A stretch of 64,000 nucleotides of DNA from Apoderus coryli (taxonomy: Eukaryota; Arthropoda; Insecta; Coleoptera; Attelabidae), in assembly GCA_911728435.2 (NCBI GenBank), contig OU452205.1:682001-746000 (forward strand), written 5' to 3'. The notes beneath the pieces are model-generated. The model was not told where the DNA came from, did no database searches, and was given only the letters and a program-made list of their open reading frames with translations. The translations under genes and the position numbers were made by a program. Position 1 is the stretch's first letter, and each line of letters begins with the position of its first letter. This document shows positions 1 to 11,754 of this stretch, one piece after another.

Positions 1-22
1 TATTATACACACAGAATGTATA

Positions 23-390
23 CAGGGTGGTCCAACGAAAAGTTTGCACCTAGCTTTTCTCTTTTTTTTGTAGTCGAATGCGAAAATGCTCGGACACGTC
101 GATTTTGCTTTTGAGGGGGACACATTTTAAACATATTTTTCGATCTGCGCCTTTAACCCCCTAGCGGGGGTGAGTAACAACCCTAAAATTTTAAATGGAA
201 AGAGGGGTCTAATGACATATCATTTGAAAGGACACAAAATTGTCTTTCTAATGATACCCTATTTGTCGAATTTTACTAAAACAGTTAATACGAAAACGAC
301 TTTAAAGACATTAAGCCGATAATTTTGGTATTAATGAGAAATACAAATAAGTTTTAATTATTACGACTGAAAACAACTACAATCATTTCT
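23..390 (+). repeat. Left terminal inverted repeat of the DD41D mariner
   Basis: Matches the reverse complement of 1742-2109 with only scattered mismatches, for example CCCCCTAGCGGGGG against CCCCTAGCGGGGG-type variants near position 160. The inner 25 bases are more divergent. At about 368 bp it is far longer than the roughly 30-bp repeats of classical mariners. Confidence 0.88.
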
Positions 391-591
391 AAATTATTTA
401 CTTTGAAGAAAAACGGGATTTCAAAAACACTATCTTATTTATCAGAACTAAATTCCTCACTAATCGTTTGCGTTTTTTGTTGAAATAAAAACTGCAGATA
501 CGTGTAGGAAAAGAATTTACACCGTTTATTTTAGTCTTTTCATTGATTCAGTTTGGTTGCTTCTCAAGTTATTTTACTTTTACCGTACAAA

Positions 592-1665
592 ATGATTTAT
601 TCCATTCTAGAACGAGTTGAAATTGTTAAACTTTATTTTCAAAATAATAGTAGTGCTAGACTTACGGCTCGCTTATTTAATGAGAGACATCCCGATAAAA
701 ATGTGAATGATGTGTACGTTGGCAAGTTAGTTAAAAAGTTTGTAGATACCGGATCTGTCTGTAATGTAAAACACCAGCCGCAGAAACCGATCAGAAATGA
801 AGCTGTGGAAGTCGCTGTTTTAGGGCATGTTGAAATGGATCATAGTCAAAGTACCCGTCAACTAGCTGAAGCCTCAGGTGTCTCCCGTTCGTCCATAATA
901 CGAATTTTAAAAGCGTACAAATTTCATCCGTACAAAATCAAATTAGTACAGGAACTAAATGAGGATGATCCTGATAGAAGGCTGCAATTTTGTGAAGCAA
1001 TGAGCCAGCGTTTAATTGAAGATCCGCAATTATTATTTAACATTTGTTTTTCCGACGAATGCACATTTTATTTGAATGGAGCTGTAAATAGGCACAATTG
1101 CCGTTACTGGGATGACAGTAACCCACATTTATTCCGTGAGGTTCATACCCAGTATCCTCAAAAAATAAACGTCTGGTGTGGCATATTAGGAAATCATATT
1201 ATAGGACCACTTTTTATTCCTGGAAATTTAACTGGTGAAGTGTACCTAAACATGCTTGAAGACACAATTGATCCTTTAATAACACAAATAATAGAAGATG
1301 ACCAAAATCATACTGCTGATCGGCTTTATTTCCAGCAAGATGGAGCACCTCCGCACTATGTGGCTCCTGTAAGACAGTTCTTAGATGACCGGTTCCCTGG
1401 ACGGTGGATTGGAAGGAGGGGCCCAATTGAATGGCCTGCCAGGTCACCGGATTTATCGCCTTTAGACTTTTTTCTTTGGGGGCACTTAAAAAATAAATGT
1501 TTTGCCACGAAGCCCGAGTCCATAGAAGATCTTCGCCAACGCATTACAGAAGAGTGCAGAAACATAACACCTGATATGCTACAAAATGTTAGAAATAGAT
1601 TTGAACAAAATCTGTATTATTGTATGGAATCAAATGGGTCACATTTTCAACATTTGTTAATGTAA
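592..1665 (+). CDS. Mariner transposase, D-D(41)D catalytic spacing
   Basis: Cut-and-paste transposase of 357 residues that would bind the flanking inverted repeats and move the element in the nucleus. The frame is open further upstream from a TTG, but the ATG at 592 gives the family-like start (MIYSILERVEIVKLYF). Residues 1-130 form paired helix-turn-helix DNA-binding domains. The catalytic core has FSDEC (first D), FQQDGAPPHY (second D) and SPDLSPLDFFLWG (third D in the LD position that aligns with mariner SD). I count 41 residues between the second and third D, which fits the rosa/DD41D group rather than DD34D mariners. No stop or frameshift is seen. A putative AATAAA lies at 1672-1677 just after the TAA. 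Length is normal for the superfamily. Confidence 0.9.
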   Translation: MIYSILERVEIVKLYFQNNSSARLTARLFNERHPDKNVNDVYVGKLVKKFVDTGSVCNVKHQPQKPIRNEAVEVAVLGHVEMDHSQSTRQLAEASGVSRSSIIRILKAYKFHPYKIKLVQELNEDDPDRRLQFCEAMSQRLIEDPQLLFNICFSDECTFYLNGAVNRHNCRYWDDSNPHLFREVHTQYPQKINVWCGILGNHIIGPLFIPGNLTGEVYLNMLEDTIDPLITQIIEDDQNHTADRLYFQQDGAPPHYVAPVRQFLDDRFPGRWIGRRGPIEWPARSPDLSPLDFFLWGHLKNKCFATKPESIEDLRQRITEECRNITPDMLQNVRNRFEQNLYYCMESNGSHFQHLLM

Positions 1666-1741
1666 CGTTTTAATAAATCAATTTAACAGCTTGTTTACTT
1701 TTTTTACAAAGCAATGTTAAAACTAACAAACATTGGAATGT

Positions 1742-2109
1742 ACTAACGATTGCAGGTGTTTTCACTCGCAATAATTAAAACTTATTTGTATTTCTCATTA
1801 ATACCAAAATTATCGGCTTAATGTCTTTAAAGTCGTTTTCGTATTAACTGTTTTAGTAAAATTCGACAAATAGGGTATCATTAGAAAGACAATTTTGTGT
1901 CCTTTCAAATGATATGTCATTAGACCCCTCTTTCCATTTAAAATTTTAGGGTTGTTACTCACCCCCGCTAGGGGATTAAAGGCGCAGATCGAAAAATATG
2001 TTTAAAATGTGTCCCCCTCAAAAGCAAAATCGACGTGTCCGAGCATTTTCGCATTCGACTACAAAAAAAAGAGAAAAGCTAGGTGCAAACTTTTCGTTGG
2101 ACCACCCTG
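1742..2109 (-). repeat. Right terminal inverted repeat of the DD41D mariner
   Basis: Inverted partner of 23-390, ending in GGACCACCCTG followed by the TA duplication. It starts about 75 bp after the transposase stop codon. Confidence 0.88.
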
Positions 2110-2257
2110 TATGTAATGTAAATTTTGGAATTGGATTGTTTGTAGCATCTATATAATTCACTCCCTTCGGTGATTTCATCTAATAGTTCAGACATTATAC
2201 TTGTGGAGTGTCGCAATCTTTTTCTTCTATACCGGTGGGTGCATTTACCTTGGCACA

Positions 2258-3058
2258 GCCTTATATAAAGGTCGTTCTACGGTGACCAATCTAACTACTT
2301 TCCTGCAGAATGTAATTCCGGCTGTCGGTCGAGGTTTGCGAGTCGACGCAATCTATACTGACTTTTCCAAGGCGTTCGATAAGATTGATCATTCCCTGAT
2401 TCAACAGAAGATGTGCGACATTGGCTTCAGCAGGAATATGATATCTTTTTTCAGTCCTATCTGGGAGCAAGGCAACAATTTGTTGAATACAATGGATTCA
2501 GTTCAAGTTCATTCACAGCCTCAAGTGGAACTCCACAGGGCAGTACGTTGGCTCCTCTTCGTAAACGATATTGGCTCTGGTTTCAATAGCAATTATTTGT
2601 TGTTTGCGGATGATTTAAAATTGTATCGCACTGTTGTTTGTGAGAACGATTGCGCACAGCTTCAAACAGATCTGTGTCGGCTCTCAGAATGGTGTGATCT
2701 AAATAGACTTCCTCTAAATCTGAACAAATGTAAGTCGGTGACATTTACAAGACGTCAAGATCCGTTTTTGCGAAACTACACCATTGATGATTCAAATTTG
2801 GAACGCTGCGCTTTAATCAAAGATCTTGGTGTATACTTGGATGGTGATTTATCTTTCAACTACCACATTGAGCAAGTTTCTGCTAATGCTTTGCGAATAT
2901 TAGGATTTATTTTTAGACAGACCAGAGAATTCAACAACATGGACTGCCTGAAAAGTCTCTATTTCGCCTTTGTTGTGTCTCTTTTGGAATTCGCTACAAT
3001 CATTTGGTCGCCCATTTTCGTACACAAAGCTACACACAAATTGAGGGACTCATGCTGA
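2258..3058 (+). pseudogene. 5'-truncated LINE reverse transcriptase relic (CR1/Jockey-like)
   Basis: Part of a non-LTR retrotransposon polymerase. Visible motifs are the GRSTVTNL region, motif A DFSKAFDKIDH, motif C LLFADDLKLY, then SEWCDLNRLPLNLNKC and the connection region with IWSP. Motif B (TPQGS type) is readable only in another frame near 2515-2570, so a frameshift pair disrupts it. The copy lacks the endonuclease and the C-terminus and stops at a TGA at 3056-3058. It resembles the LINE at 55.4-56.9 kb more than the other LINEs here. It begins about 150 bp after the mariner end. Confidence 0.75.
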
Positions 3059-4466
3059 GTGTTAATTTGTACGCCAGAGTTAAAATTTATACTGGCCATT
3101 TATGTTAGTTACAACTGAATATTTTTTTCCGTGTAAAGGTAAGTTATACACGATAAAAAAAAACTTCGTTGACCACCGGTAAAAATTATCTATCACGGTT
3201 TTTCATGTGGTCCGCTTGCACTTGCGATTCGAAAAAGCCCTTGAAACTCGTTCAGCTTTTTCAAATTAATCAAAAGGATGTGCCTATGGAATAGCACAAT
3301 TTCCATATCCATTTTCTGTTTCAATGTCCAACATATATAGGAGCAAAGTTAAAAAGTTTACAAAGCCTCCGTTTTATCAAATGCGACAAATGCATTTGTA
3401 CACACGATGTTTTACATTTTGTGTGAGCAGCATTTTGGATATCCACATCTTTGTGTTTAGTTCGATTTGTTGAATACGTTATTTCATTAATTTGGTAGGT
3501 ACGTGGACAATTGGCTTATTTTTATTTGTACGAGTATTTTTTGCGTATTACGCTTACTGATTTTTAGCTCCATATACAGGGTGAATTATTAGAGCGTCGA
3601 AGTTCGATATTACCTCGAAGACCAAAAATTTCACGCAAAACTAAGCAGCCAGTGTGTAGGCAGTCATAAAGTACGTTTTTTAAAATTATTGTTATTTGTA
3701 CAGGGTGGCTCATCTCATCTGGGTGAACCAAACTTAGGTTTTTTTAAATGGAAAGCCCTATTTATTATTTCACAATTTCATTGGTTTAGACTTGACAATA
3801 ATCATACCAAAATTTTAGAAAATTATACCGAGTGGCTCAAAAGTTACCACTAGTATTATATGCTATATGCAAAACATGGCGAATTCTAAGGCTTCTGTAC
3901 TGGAACTGAAATAATTTAAACTCTGCTTCTTACGGGCATAGCTTTTTGATAGTTATCAACTTTTAGAAAAAGATAATTGTTAGTATATAGTGCAAAACCT
4001 GTATACAGAGTGAGTCCAAACTCAAATTTGCGTTTTACTCGAATTTTCCAACTGAGACACCCTGTATATAATATGAAAAACTGAAAGGAAAATTGATGAG
4101 CTTTTATTCTTATATAGCCTTTCTTATACCTAACGCTATCAGTTTTTAAGATATTTTCATTTAAACAAAAAAATATTAGAAAATTTGGACTTTACGTGAT
4201 CATTTTGCATATACCTAATTCCATTTTTGATTTTTGTTATTAAAAAACATTACACAAGATCACCAAAATAATATTTTTCAAACACAAACGGAAATACGGG
4301 GTTTAAAAAAATATTCGTCTCAGTCCCAAACCCAGAATGATAGGTCATTATGCGTCCAAAATATCCTTAGCCTTACATATTACCTGTTCAAATTGAGTGT
4401 ACAAGTATTTCTGTGATTTATCGTGTTAAACTGATACAAAATCCTTATTTTTGTAATATTGTTTCA
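3059..4466. other. Non-coding stretch with scattered DNA-transposon termini
   Basis: No gene recognised. Short TACAGGGTG-like termini occur near 3577, 3699 and 4003 (TACAGAGTG), with an opposing CACCCTGTATA near 4060-4070. The 4003-4070 pair could be a very short non-autonomous element. The 3' end probably lies in the intron upstream of the exon at 4468. Confidence 0.5.
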
Positions 4467-4467
4467 G

Positions 4468-4599
4468 GAAGTGTTTGTGGTGGTCAGTGTTGTGACAATA
4501 CAACTGAGAATTTACTGAGGAAAAAGGGACAGAAAGACTTTTCAGATCTTTTGAAGCACAATCAGGGACCGTTGAATAAGACCTTCACTCTCTTACAAA
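4468..4599 (+). CDS. Internal exon of a glypican-like (dally-like) gene
   Basis: A 132-nt exon flanked by a consensus acceptor (ATTGTTTCAG ending at 4467) and donor (GTGAGT from 4600), phase 1 at both ends. It encodes about 44 residues beginning near SVCGGQCCDNTTENLL and ending FTLLQ. The C-x3-CC cysteine cluster followed by a helical segment resembles the start of the mature glypican core domain, which follows the signal peptide in these GPI-anchored heparan sulfate proteoglycans that shape Wnt, Hedgehog and BMP gradients. The frame keeps clear coding character, unlike the neighbouring repeats. No adjoining exon was recognised in the window, so introns would be long. Family assignment rests on motif memory only. 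It could be another cysteine-bearing extracellular protein. Confidence 0.5.
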
Positions 4600-5450
4600 G
4601 TGAGTACTTATTTTTTATTTATTATTTATTTATGATGTAACTCGAAATTCAAAATACAACAGACAAAGGATTAAGTATTTGAAGTCAGGTGCGAACTGAT
4701 GCGATTATTTCTCGGAAATTAATCGAAAAAAGTGTGACCAAGGCTCCACATATAAATAGTTGCATAGTACACACGAACATTATAATACTGATTACTCCTG
4801 TTTGTTATGGTTCTATAATATTCCTAATTTATGACAAAACTACCATAGTCAAATCATTGTAATCCGGACCACCATAAAACTAAATTATAACGATCCTCAA
4901 ATCCCATAAAGGGATCATCGTAATAAACATAACCGTAAATTTAAATAGGAATTTCTGATTTTATACGGTTATACTACACCATCAATATTTAACAACAAAC
5001 TTTCATCATGTATATGTTGTGTTCGATTACTATATTTTTCCGAAGGTTTATAAACTGTTTAAAATTATTGAAATGCTAAAATTAACTGGCTTTTTCGAAC
5101 TAATTTAATTTCCTAGAAATGTATAAAATAATTCTATCTGGAATTTTATTGTATGCAAAAATATATTATGCATCTATGTTTATGTAAAAATATCTGTTTG
5201 AGTTCTGTTAAATTTCGTTCTATATTTTTAATTAAGTAATTGAATGCGAAAAATAAAACTAATTAAATTTTAAAAGCACCATCCATCCATTTGTTAAATA
5301 ATTTTTAATATTCATGGTGTACAGGTAGGTTTAAAAACTAAACTACAAAAAATTTGGCTACCTAAGTAGGTCAATCTAGTCTATACTTCTAAAATATTAT
5401 GCCAGATGCTGATGCAGTAGCCAAAATTTTACTTTACTTTTAAGCTTCTT
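4600..5450. other. A+T-rich non-coding sequence
   Basis: I see no coding, RNA or repeat feature here. It probably belongs to the intron downstream of the exon at 4468-4599. Confidence 0.4.
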
Positions 5451-5453
5451 GAA

Positions 5454-5690
5454 TTACATTCGAATTTCAAGTGATGTGGCAAATGATTTTTGAATTTTGA
5501 TAGGCATTACAAGTGAACGATTGGCCGAGAGAGAAAGTATGTGTGCAGTCAATTTTAAGTTAAAGCCATATCTCCGCATCTCATCCAAACATTGGTCTCC
5601 ATTTGACCTTAAATTAGCAATGTTATCAGCAGATATTATTGCATCTGCAAAAAGTGTTATGTGTTTGATGGATTTTATTTGAGTTGTTAT
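5454..5690 (-). pseudogene. Reverse transcriptase relic (motif C region)
   Basis: The minus strand reads TLFADAIISADNIANLRS then a helix ending RRYGFNLKL and ILSLS. This follows the pattern FADD-x(n)-L-x(n)-G-x-LN-x(2)-KT of the LINE palm/thumb. The second catalytic aspartate of FADD is replaced by alanine, so the fragment is inactive. About 80 residues remain and the clade cannot be set. A short shared string (AATACTACGCTTCAATTTTAG) occurs just beyond it near 5728 and again near 53710, downstream of the RTE copy. Confidence 0.45.
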
Positions 5691-5696
5691 ATCCAA

Positions 5697-7062
5697 AACA
5701 AAAGTTGAAGGGGTTTCTGTAACTAAAGAATACTACGCTTCAATTTTAGAATAGTTAAAAAGAGGAAAATGGACGAAAGGTATCAAATTGAGTTTCGATA
5801 TTGTTATATAGTCTGTATCGTGGTAAATTTCTATAGAAGCTAGAAGTTTAAAAACTATTTTAATCCTACTGGTATACTATGTATAACTACTGACAAAAAT
5901 ATAAAAGACATGTTAGATATATATCTTTGATGCCGAAGTATATTACCGCATAATATATTGTAGCATTTACTTGCCAGATTATTTTGGCATAAGATTAGAT
6001 CTCAAATGTCGTCGACCGACATTTTTTTTCACAAAATTTTCATTGCTGTAACCTTATAAATAAATACGTTTACTAATATTTTATCTAAAAATATTTCTTA
6101 CAAAACGAGCAACTATTTAACGTTGTTTGGATGTTTAAAATTTTACATTAATCATACAATCATAAATACGAACTTTATTCCAAATATGATTGAAATATCA
6201 ACTAAAATAACCCCAAAATAAAATGTCAACGAATATAAGACCAATAATTAACTACCAGCAGATCCTTAAGCTCCTGTAGCTTAGCTTAGCTTTTTCAGGT
6301 TTCATTCAAGCCAGTTTCGCTGATGATTAATTGCAGTGGGACGGTTGGTGGAAAGAACTGGTAACCTCAACATAGGGGTCCACATGACACTTTCATAAAC
6401 TTCATTGCTTAATATTTTATTTTATATCTTAACAAAAAAGTACTGCGTACTAGTAAGTTCCGTTCATATTATGATTTATGGTTTACCTTTAATTACCAAC
6501 TAGGTATTTGTTATTTAGTATTTTACAACTAATTAAAGTTCGCATAGGTAGGTATATACGTAGTTTGACTATAAATTCTGCCATGTTTATTATCCGACTA
6601 ACGCGTATGGTTATCTGCATCAGATTGTTTATGGTTTATGTCAATAGAAAACATACACCTTTGGCGCGGTGCGGCCAGACATATATCGTTATAACATAAA
6701 CAATATCGACGAACCTTGGAAGCAACAGGAAAAAATCATACTACGGTTTTATAGTTATAGTCTGGAATCTAGTGGTTGGTATTTGCATTTTGCGTGACAC
6801 GTTGGCGGATATGCAAAGCAAAAAAAAAAAAGATGGTTAGTTTAGTGATATTACAGATAGATATACCTACCTATGACTAAGAGTGTATAAATATACAAGG
6901 TGTAACTAAACTGATGGTCAAAAATGAAACCATGTATAGGTATTGTTGGGAGTCAAAATAAGGGCAATTCTTCATATAATTTTTCTACTACGGGCCATAG
7001 TTTTTTTTAAACAAAGCGTCAAAGTTTACAGAAAAATTCACATCTTCTAGAAGTATACAATG
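5697..7062. other. Non-coding stretch
   Basis: No gene recognised. A TACAAGGTGTAAC terminus-like string is near 6894, preceding the fold-back element at 7063. Confidence 0.4.
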
Positions 7063-7380
7063 TTATTAAAAATGTTATTTTTGGTATACCCTGTATAGTA
7101 ATCGTAGATTTCGTACTCGAAATTGTAGTTTTGACACAAGCAGACGTTTTTATCAAGAATGACTTTTTCTTCTAAATCTACACATAAAAAAGTTTTTGCT
7201 TTTCCAAACTCTATACGTGGACACATAGGATAGAGTTTGGAGGAAGAAAAACTTTTTTATTTGTAGATTTAGAAGAAAAAGTCATTCTTTATAAAAACGT
7301 CTGCTTGTGTCAAAACTACAAATTCAAATACCAAATTTACGATTACTATACAGGGTATATCAAAAATAATATTTTTAATG
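7063..7380. repeat. Fold-back (long-TIR) non-autonomous element
   Basis: Imperfect palindrome of about 318 bp with its centre near 7221. Left arm strings such as CACAAGCAGACGTTTTTAT and GACTTTTTCTTCTAAAT reappear as reverse complements in the right arm. The sequence TATACCCTGTATAG on the left faces CTATACAGGGTATA on the right. There is no reading frame, so this fits a MITE-like deletion derivative of a TA-targeting transposon. Confidence 0.75.
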
Positions 7381-7534
7381 ATTTTGATTTGCTTGTTTTT
7401 TTAATTTTATTATTTTAATAGTAGCTATGAAATTAACCACTTTGAGAAAAAAATTTATTAGTGTTTTTTGCACAATTGGTGTAATAAATCACGGTTTTGA
7501 AAATATTTTCATAAAATTAAAAAAAAAAACAAAA

Positions 7535-7692
7535 AAATCAAAATCATTATAAAAATGTTATTTTTGATATACCCTGTATAGTAATCGTAAATTTCGTACT
7601 CGAAATTGTAGTTTTGACACAAGCAGACGTTTTTATAAAGAATGACTTTTTCTTCTAAATCGACAAATAAAAAAGTTTTTCCTCTACCAAAC
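7535..7692 (+). repeat. Partial second copy of the 7.1-kb fold-back
   Basis: Repeats the left arm of the 7063-7380 element (GATATACCCTGTATAG, then ACAAGCAGACGTTTTTATAA) almost exactly and then ends. Only one arm is present. Confidence 0.75.
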
Positions 7693-8039
7693 AAAAGATA
7701 TTTGCTGCAAACTTACTGTGTCACATGAGCGGATGAGCTCTCAAACCTAAGGTAAATATGAAGCTTCTGAGCATCCCAGTTGCGGAGATACAGGGAAAAT
7801 TCATTAGTTCAGAAAAATTGGAATACCCTGAATAATCGCATTTTTATGTGTGGTGATTCCAATTTGTAACAAAATGAATCTCTTAATATTTTTTCATATT
7901 CGCAGCCGTTTCTTAATTATAATATTATTAATTATATTTATTATATTAAGAATAGCAATGATGCAATAATAAAGTTATTTTTAATTAAACTTTATTTAAC
8001 AATTTACAAAAGCAAGAAGATAATCAATCAAATATTGGT

Positions 8040-8099
8040 ATATTTAGCAACGATGAGGCTCATTTCTAGTTTAATGGCTTTGTAAATAGGTAAAATGGT
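8040..8099 (+). pseudogene. Mariner transposase relic around the first catalytic Asp
   Basis: Reads IFSNDEAHF, stop, FNGFVNR, matching the mariner signature F-S-D-E-A-H-F with a one-residue insertion and the downstream NGFVNR block. Only about 20 codons survive and two stops interrupt them. Assigned by motif only. Confidence 0.5.
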
Positions 8100-8144
8100 T
8101 GAATTTTTGAACGCTCATCTGGAAAAATTTTTATGGACATATCG

Positions 8145-8204
8145 AGGAATCTGCGGAAAGTCCTGGGGACTGAAACCCAAACGATTCTATTGGATATACG
8201 TTAT
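8145..8204 (+). pseudogene. Small LINE relic
   Basis: Encodes GICGKSWGLKPKRFYWIYV, close to the segment RLLGRTWGLKPKLTYWVYQ of the RNase H-bearing LINE at 25.2-27.2 kb. About 20 codons are recognisable before similarity is lost. Confidence 0.5.
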
Positions 8205-11200
8205 GAGCACCTCCCAATACAATTTCTTCGGTATTTGCTACAAGTGTACCTAAGTTGGCACTTCAGTAGGCTGATTCCAGTGAGTCTCCACTATGCTACT
8301 TCTTGTAAATCATTGTTTTTCCCAAGATTCCCCATAAACCAAGAAACCTTAAAAATAAATAAATAATTAATATTTATTTTCAACAGGATAAATCCATTTG
8401 CAAAAAAATCACTTACTTTGAGATGTAATTAAAAAAATAAAATAGGCAATGGTTAAAATTACAATCAAACCTTCACGTATTCTGGAACACTTCCAACACA
8501 AATATTCCTTGTAGCGATTTTCCTAAAATGTCCAAACGCTGCTCATTCAAATTTACCGGTAATTTGTTTATTGTCTATCATACACGTTGTTCTAATAATT
8601 GACATGTGCCTTTATTAGTTACAGTTATGTCACCTATACACACATACCTAGAGGTGACAAGTAGATTATACATGTTTCGCTATGTCAGGCTTATGTTACG
8701 ATGATAAATTATTATATCATGTAACCCGTTAATGAGCGAGCAGCAGTCCTTTCAGGTAGAAATTAATAAATCAGCAGCCAACTGATATAGTCTCTATTAT
8801 CTCTATAATATGTATGGTGTCGGGTGTGATATTATGTTATCAAAATTGAGCACATAATATTATTAAAAAGACTGATGTATCTATTCAATAATAATTAGTA
8901 TACATGGACAATTCCTAATGAAACACACTGTATATATTCTACAGGGTTGTCCAAAAGCATTAAAATTTAAACCTGTTCGTTTAGGCAGGACAATGGTATT
9001 AAGAAGGGCTATCTGCATGCCAAACGACATGCGTGTGGGGATAGGATAGTAGATAATGATCAAGATTTGATTGAAGCGGCATAAGGATCAACTGTCTCTG
9101 CGCCAACTGGAACAACGTATGAGATTCTTGCCAGCAATAAAGGTTTCAGCTTTCAATGTTGTTGCTTAAGTATTGTTTTTTCATTATACTTTTTTGAGGG
9201 GCTCATATTTTTTATTTGATATTTTTTTGTAATGAAAATAGATAATTTGTTTTTGAAAACACAGCATCTGAAAGAAAAATTAAATAAACAAAATGAGAGA
9301 CCATATTCGGGTCAGTTTCTCTGTTCAAATCATCTTAATAATTTTCAGTGGTTTTCAGACATTCAAAGACCCTTATATTAATTTGTTCGGATTTTTTGTG
9401 AGTTCTCAAACATGTATGGTTCCTAAAGCTTTAATTAAAGATTATTTTATGGAGATTCACTTTAATTTTCCATGCCTAATTTTTATTTTATTATTTAGTC
9501 GGTCTATATGGAGTAAACCTCGTATAATACAATCCCGGAAGCATACCGGGTTCTGCAATTTCTAAATCCTTAAATTTCACTGCATTTTCCTTTAATAGTA
9601 ATTCATGATAAATAAATTCGTGCCTTTTACATAATTTAATCTTTAAACTATTCAAAAACTACTTGAAACATAGTTTTCCAATAAGCAACATTTCACTATT
9701 AATAATAATATCATAGACCTTATCAACAACGGTTATCAACACTCAGTCTAATAAATAATAATTATTGAACGCTGATTGCTTAAATTACAATGCCACTATC
9801 TTCGAGCGAACGACATTCAAATTTAAATGCAGTACCACGCAGTAGAGGTAATTAAAGTTAATTACGATTTTATCACGTTAATAGAAATGATTTAGCTGAT
9901 TAATACCACTAATTAACTTAAATCACATTACAATACAATGTAGAATAATGTTGTTTAACAACTAAAATTGATTCAAGTGATAACCACAATGGTCAAAATG
10001 AAAATTAATAATATACTGAAATTATATTATGAGCTAATATTGACCGATACATGAATTATTGTTGTTGTCTGCTATACAGGGTGCAAATTAGCAGTTTAAT
10101 GACATAGAAAGGTTTGTTTTTATTATACTAGAGTGTTCTGATTGGTATGCCCAAAAAATCTATATTGGGGTAAATCCGCTATTGTGAAAAAACTGCCGCA
10201 AATGCGACCGTTCTATTTAAAACAGACGAGATGGTCTTTATTTAGACAAAAAAGTTCAATAAAACGCCTATTATGATATATCCCGTATTACCATTTTTCT
10301 AACTCGATTTTCATGAATTCTTGCAACATTTTCGATTTCCTAACAAGAAATCTTTGCAGTGGCAACATTCACATACAGGGTGAACTATCACTCAGTACAA
10401 AAATTTTACCTGTAGGTAGAGAAAAATAAGATTTAACAGAATCGCCTTTCAAAAAATTTCCAACATTTTTATTAAGGCTGAAAATTATTTTTTTGTAAAA
10501 CATATTAAACTCCCTTTTGACGACGCCTATGACCACCTGCCCAACTGAAGTTTAAATTAGACATTAGTTTAAAGGTTATAATACAGCGACATGTTGCCAA
10601 GTGTATCAATTTACCGAGCATTTAAAGTAAAAAATGTATTTAGAAAATGTAGATGATTCATCATCATGCGAAATATTATGTTAGCACCTACCTTTCGAAT
10701 ATGTCTAACATCCCATATAATGATTTTTGAACTTCCTGGGGACCGCTTGGTTTTCCTCGTTCACTCTTCTTGTTTAATGTCAGGTACTCAGTGCGACGAC
10801 CACGACAAGGTGGATCCCCTCCGTCAGGAAAACCCCAAAGGGTAATAAAAAACACACAAATTCAAATGACATTAGCACTTCAAAGCACTACAACAGCAAA
10901 TGTTCAAAGAGACCACTGTTAACTTCACTTTATTTACGCGGTTAATCACTGAACTTCGGATACGTGCAAAAACACCAGGATTATTGCGGAATTGATCAGC
11001 ACCCCTCAACTTGTAGACGTAACTGCTGTTCATCACCAATCTCCGTTTTATAGACAATAGTCTTCATGTAGATCTAAAATTATTATAATTTTACATAAAT
11101 CGTTCATGTTTTACAACAGAAACTTCTCGCTCATCACTACAACAAATAAAAAATACGGTTAATAATCTTACGGTATTAACCTGCATTATAATCTGATAAA

Positions 11201-11372
11201 TATTTTTGGAATTTGTTTTTGTAATTGCTGCTTTTATTATTAACGAAATATTTACTGTTAATAGCAAAACATAACAACTAAATTGTGCATAATAAGTTAC
11301 ATGGACATACAAAAGATATTTGACAGTTCACAATTTCCTGAAAACTAAAACATAAGTCGAATTCACGCCATA
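8205..11372. other. Non-coding region with transposon termini
   Basis: No gene recognised. A terminus-like ACAGGGTTGTCC is at about 8941, followed near 9020 by a block with GGCTATCTGCATGCCAAAC that recurs at 12.7 and 29.3 kb. Further TACAGGGTG ends are near 10077 and 10375. Short open frames at 8881-9063, 9293-9565, 10872-11057 and 11091-11312 show no recognisable protein. Confidence 0.4.
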
Positions 11373-11754
11373 ACCGATTATAACCGGTTTAAATTTTTGC
11401 ATTCACTTATTTTGTTTTTTGTAGAAGGAACGTGAAACTCAACATTGTCATTAGCTAATTTGCGCTTAATTTTTCACGTAATTAGATTTGTTTTCATAGG
11501 CCTCGAAACTGTCAGAAACAGCATAGATTCTGCGCATGACGTTGTTGACACGCCATGTAATTGATTTGCGCAGAATAAGAGACTGTTTCTGACGATTTCA
11601 GAAGCCTGTGAAAACAAACCTATTTACCTGAAAAATGAAGCGCAAATTAGCTAATGATAATGTTCATGAAGGGGTTTTTCGTGACGTCATCATACTGAAA
11701 CCGGCAATAACCGGGTTGGGTGAATGCAAAAAGTTAAACCGTTTATAACCGCAC
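11373..11754. repeat. Fold-back element with ~165-bp arms
   Basis: Inverted repeat with arms about 11373-11536 and 11567-11754. Outer ends CGATTATAACCGGTTTAA and TTAAACCGTTTATAACCG are complementary. Inner strings TTAGCTAATTTGCGCTT and GTCAGAAACAG also recur inverted. It has no coding sequence. The arms contain small indels, so it is older than the mariner at 23-2109. Confidence 0.7.

Larger units (their letters stand above)
23..2109 (+). mobile_element. Complete DD41D mariner-like transposon
   Basis: A full-length Tc1/mariner-type DNA transposon. It has long, nearly identical terminal inverted repeats (23-390 and 1742-2109), termini reading CAGGGTGGTCC, a TA on both sides (21-22 and 2110-2111) as expected of the TA target-site duplication, and one uninterrupted transposase gene. 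Pairing of the two arms holds at a constant coordinate sum over the whole arm, so almost no indels have accumulated. This suggests a recent insertion. It is the only element in the window that looks structurally complete. Confidence 0.9.

Noticed and set aside
8660..8710. Minus-strand CCTGACATAGCGAAACATGT resembling a hammerhead core
   Set aside because: CUGA is followed by CAUAGC and then GAAAC, leaving no stem II and no GA in the core; helices do not form.
9293..9565. 90-codon open frame with hydrophobic segments
   Set aside because: A+T-rich composition yields F/I/L-rich chance frames; no motif or splice signal supports it.
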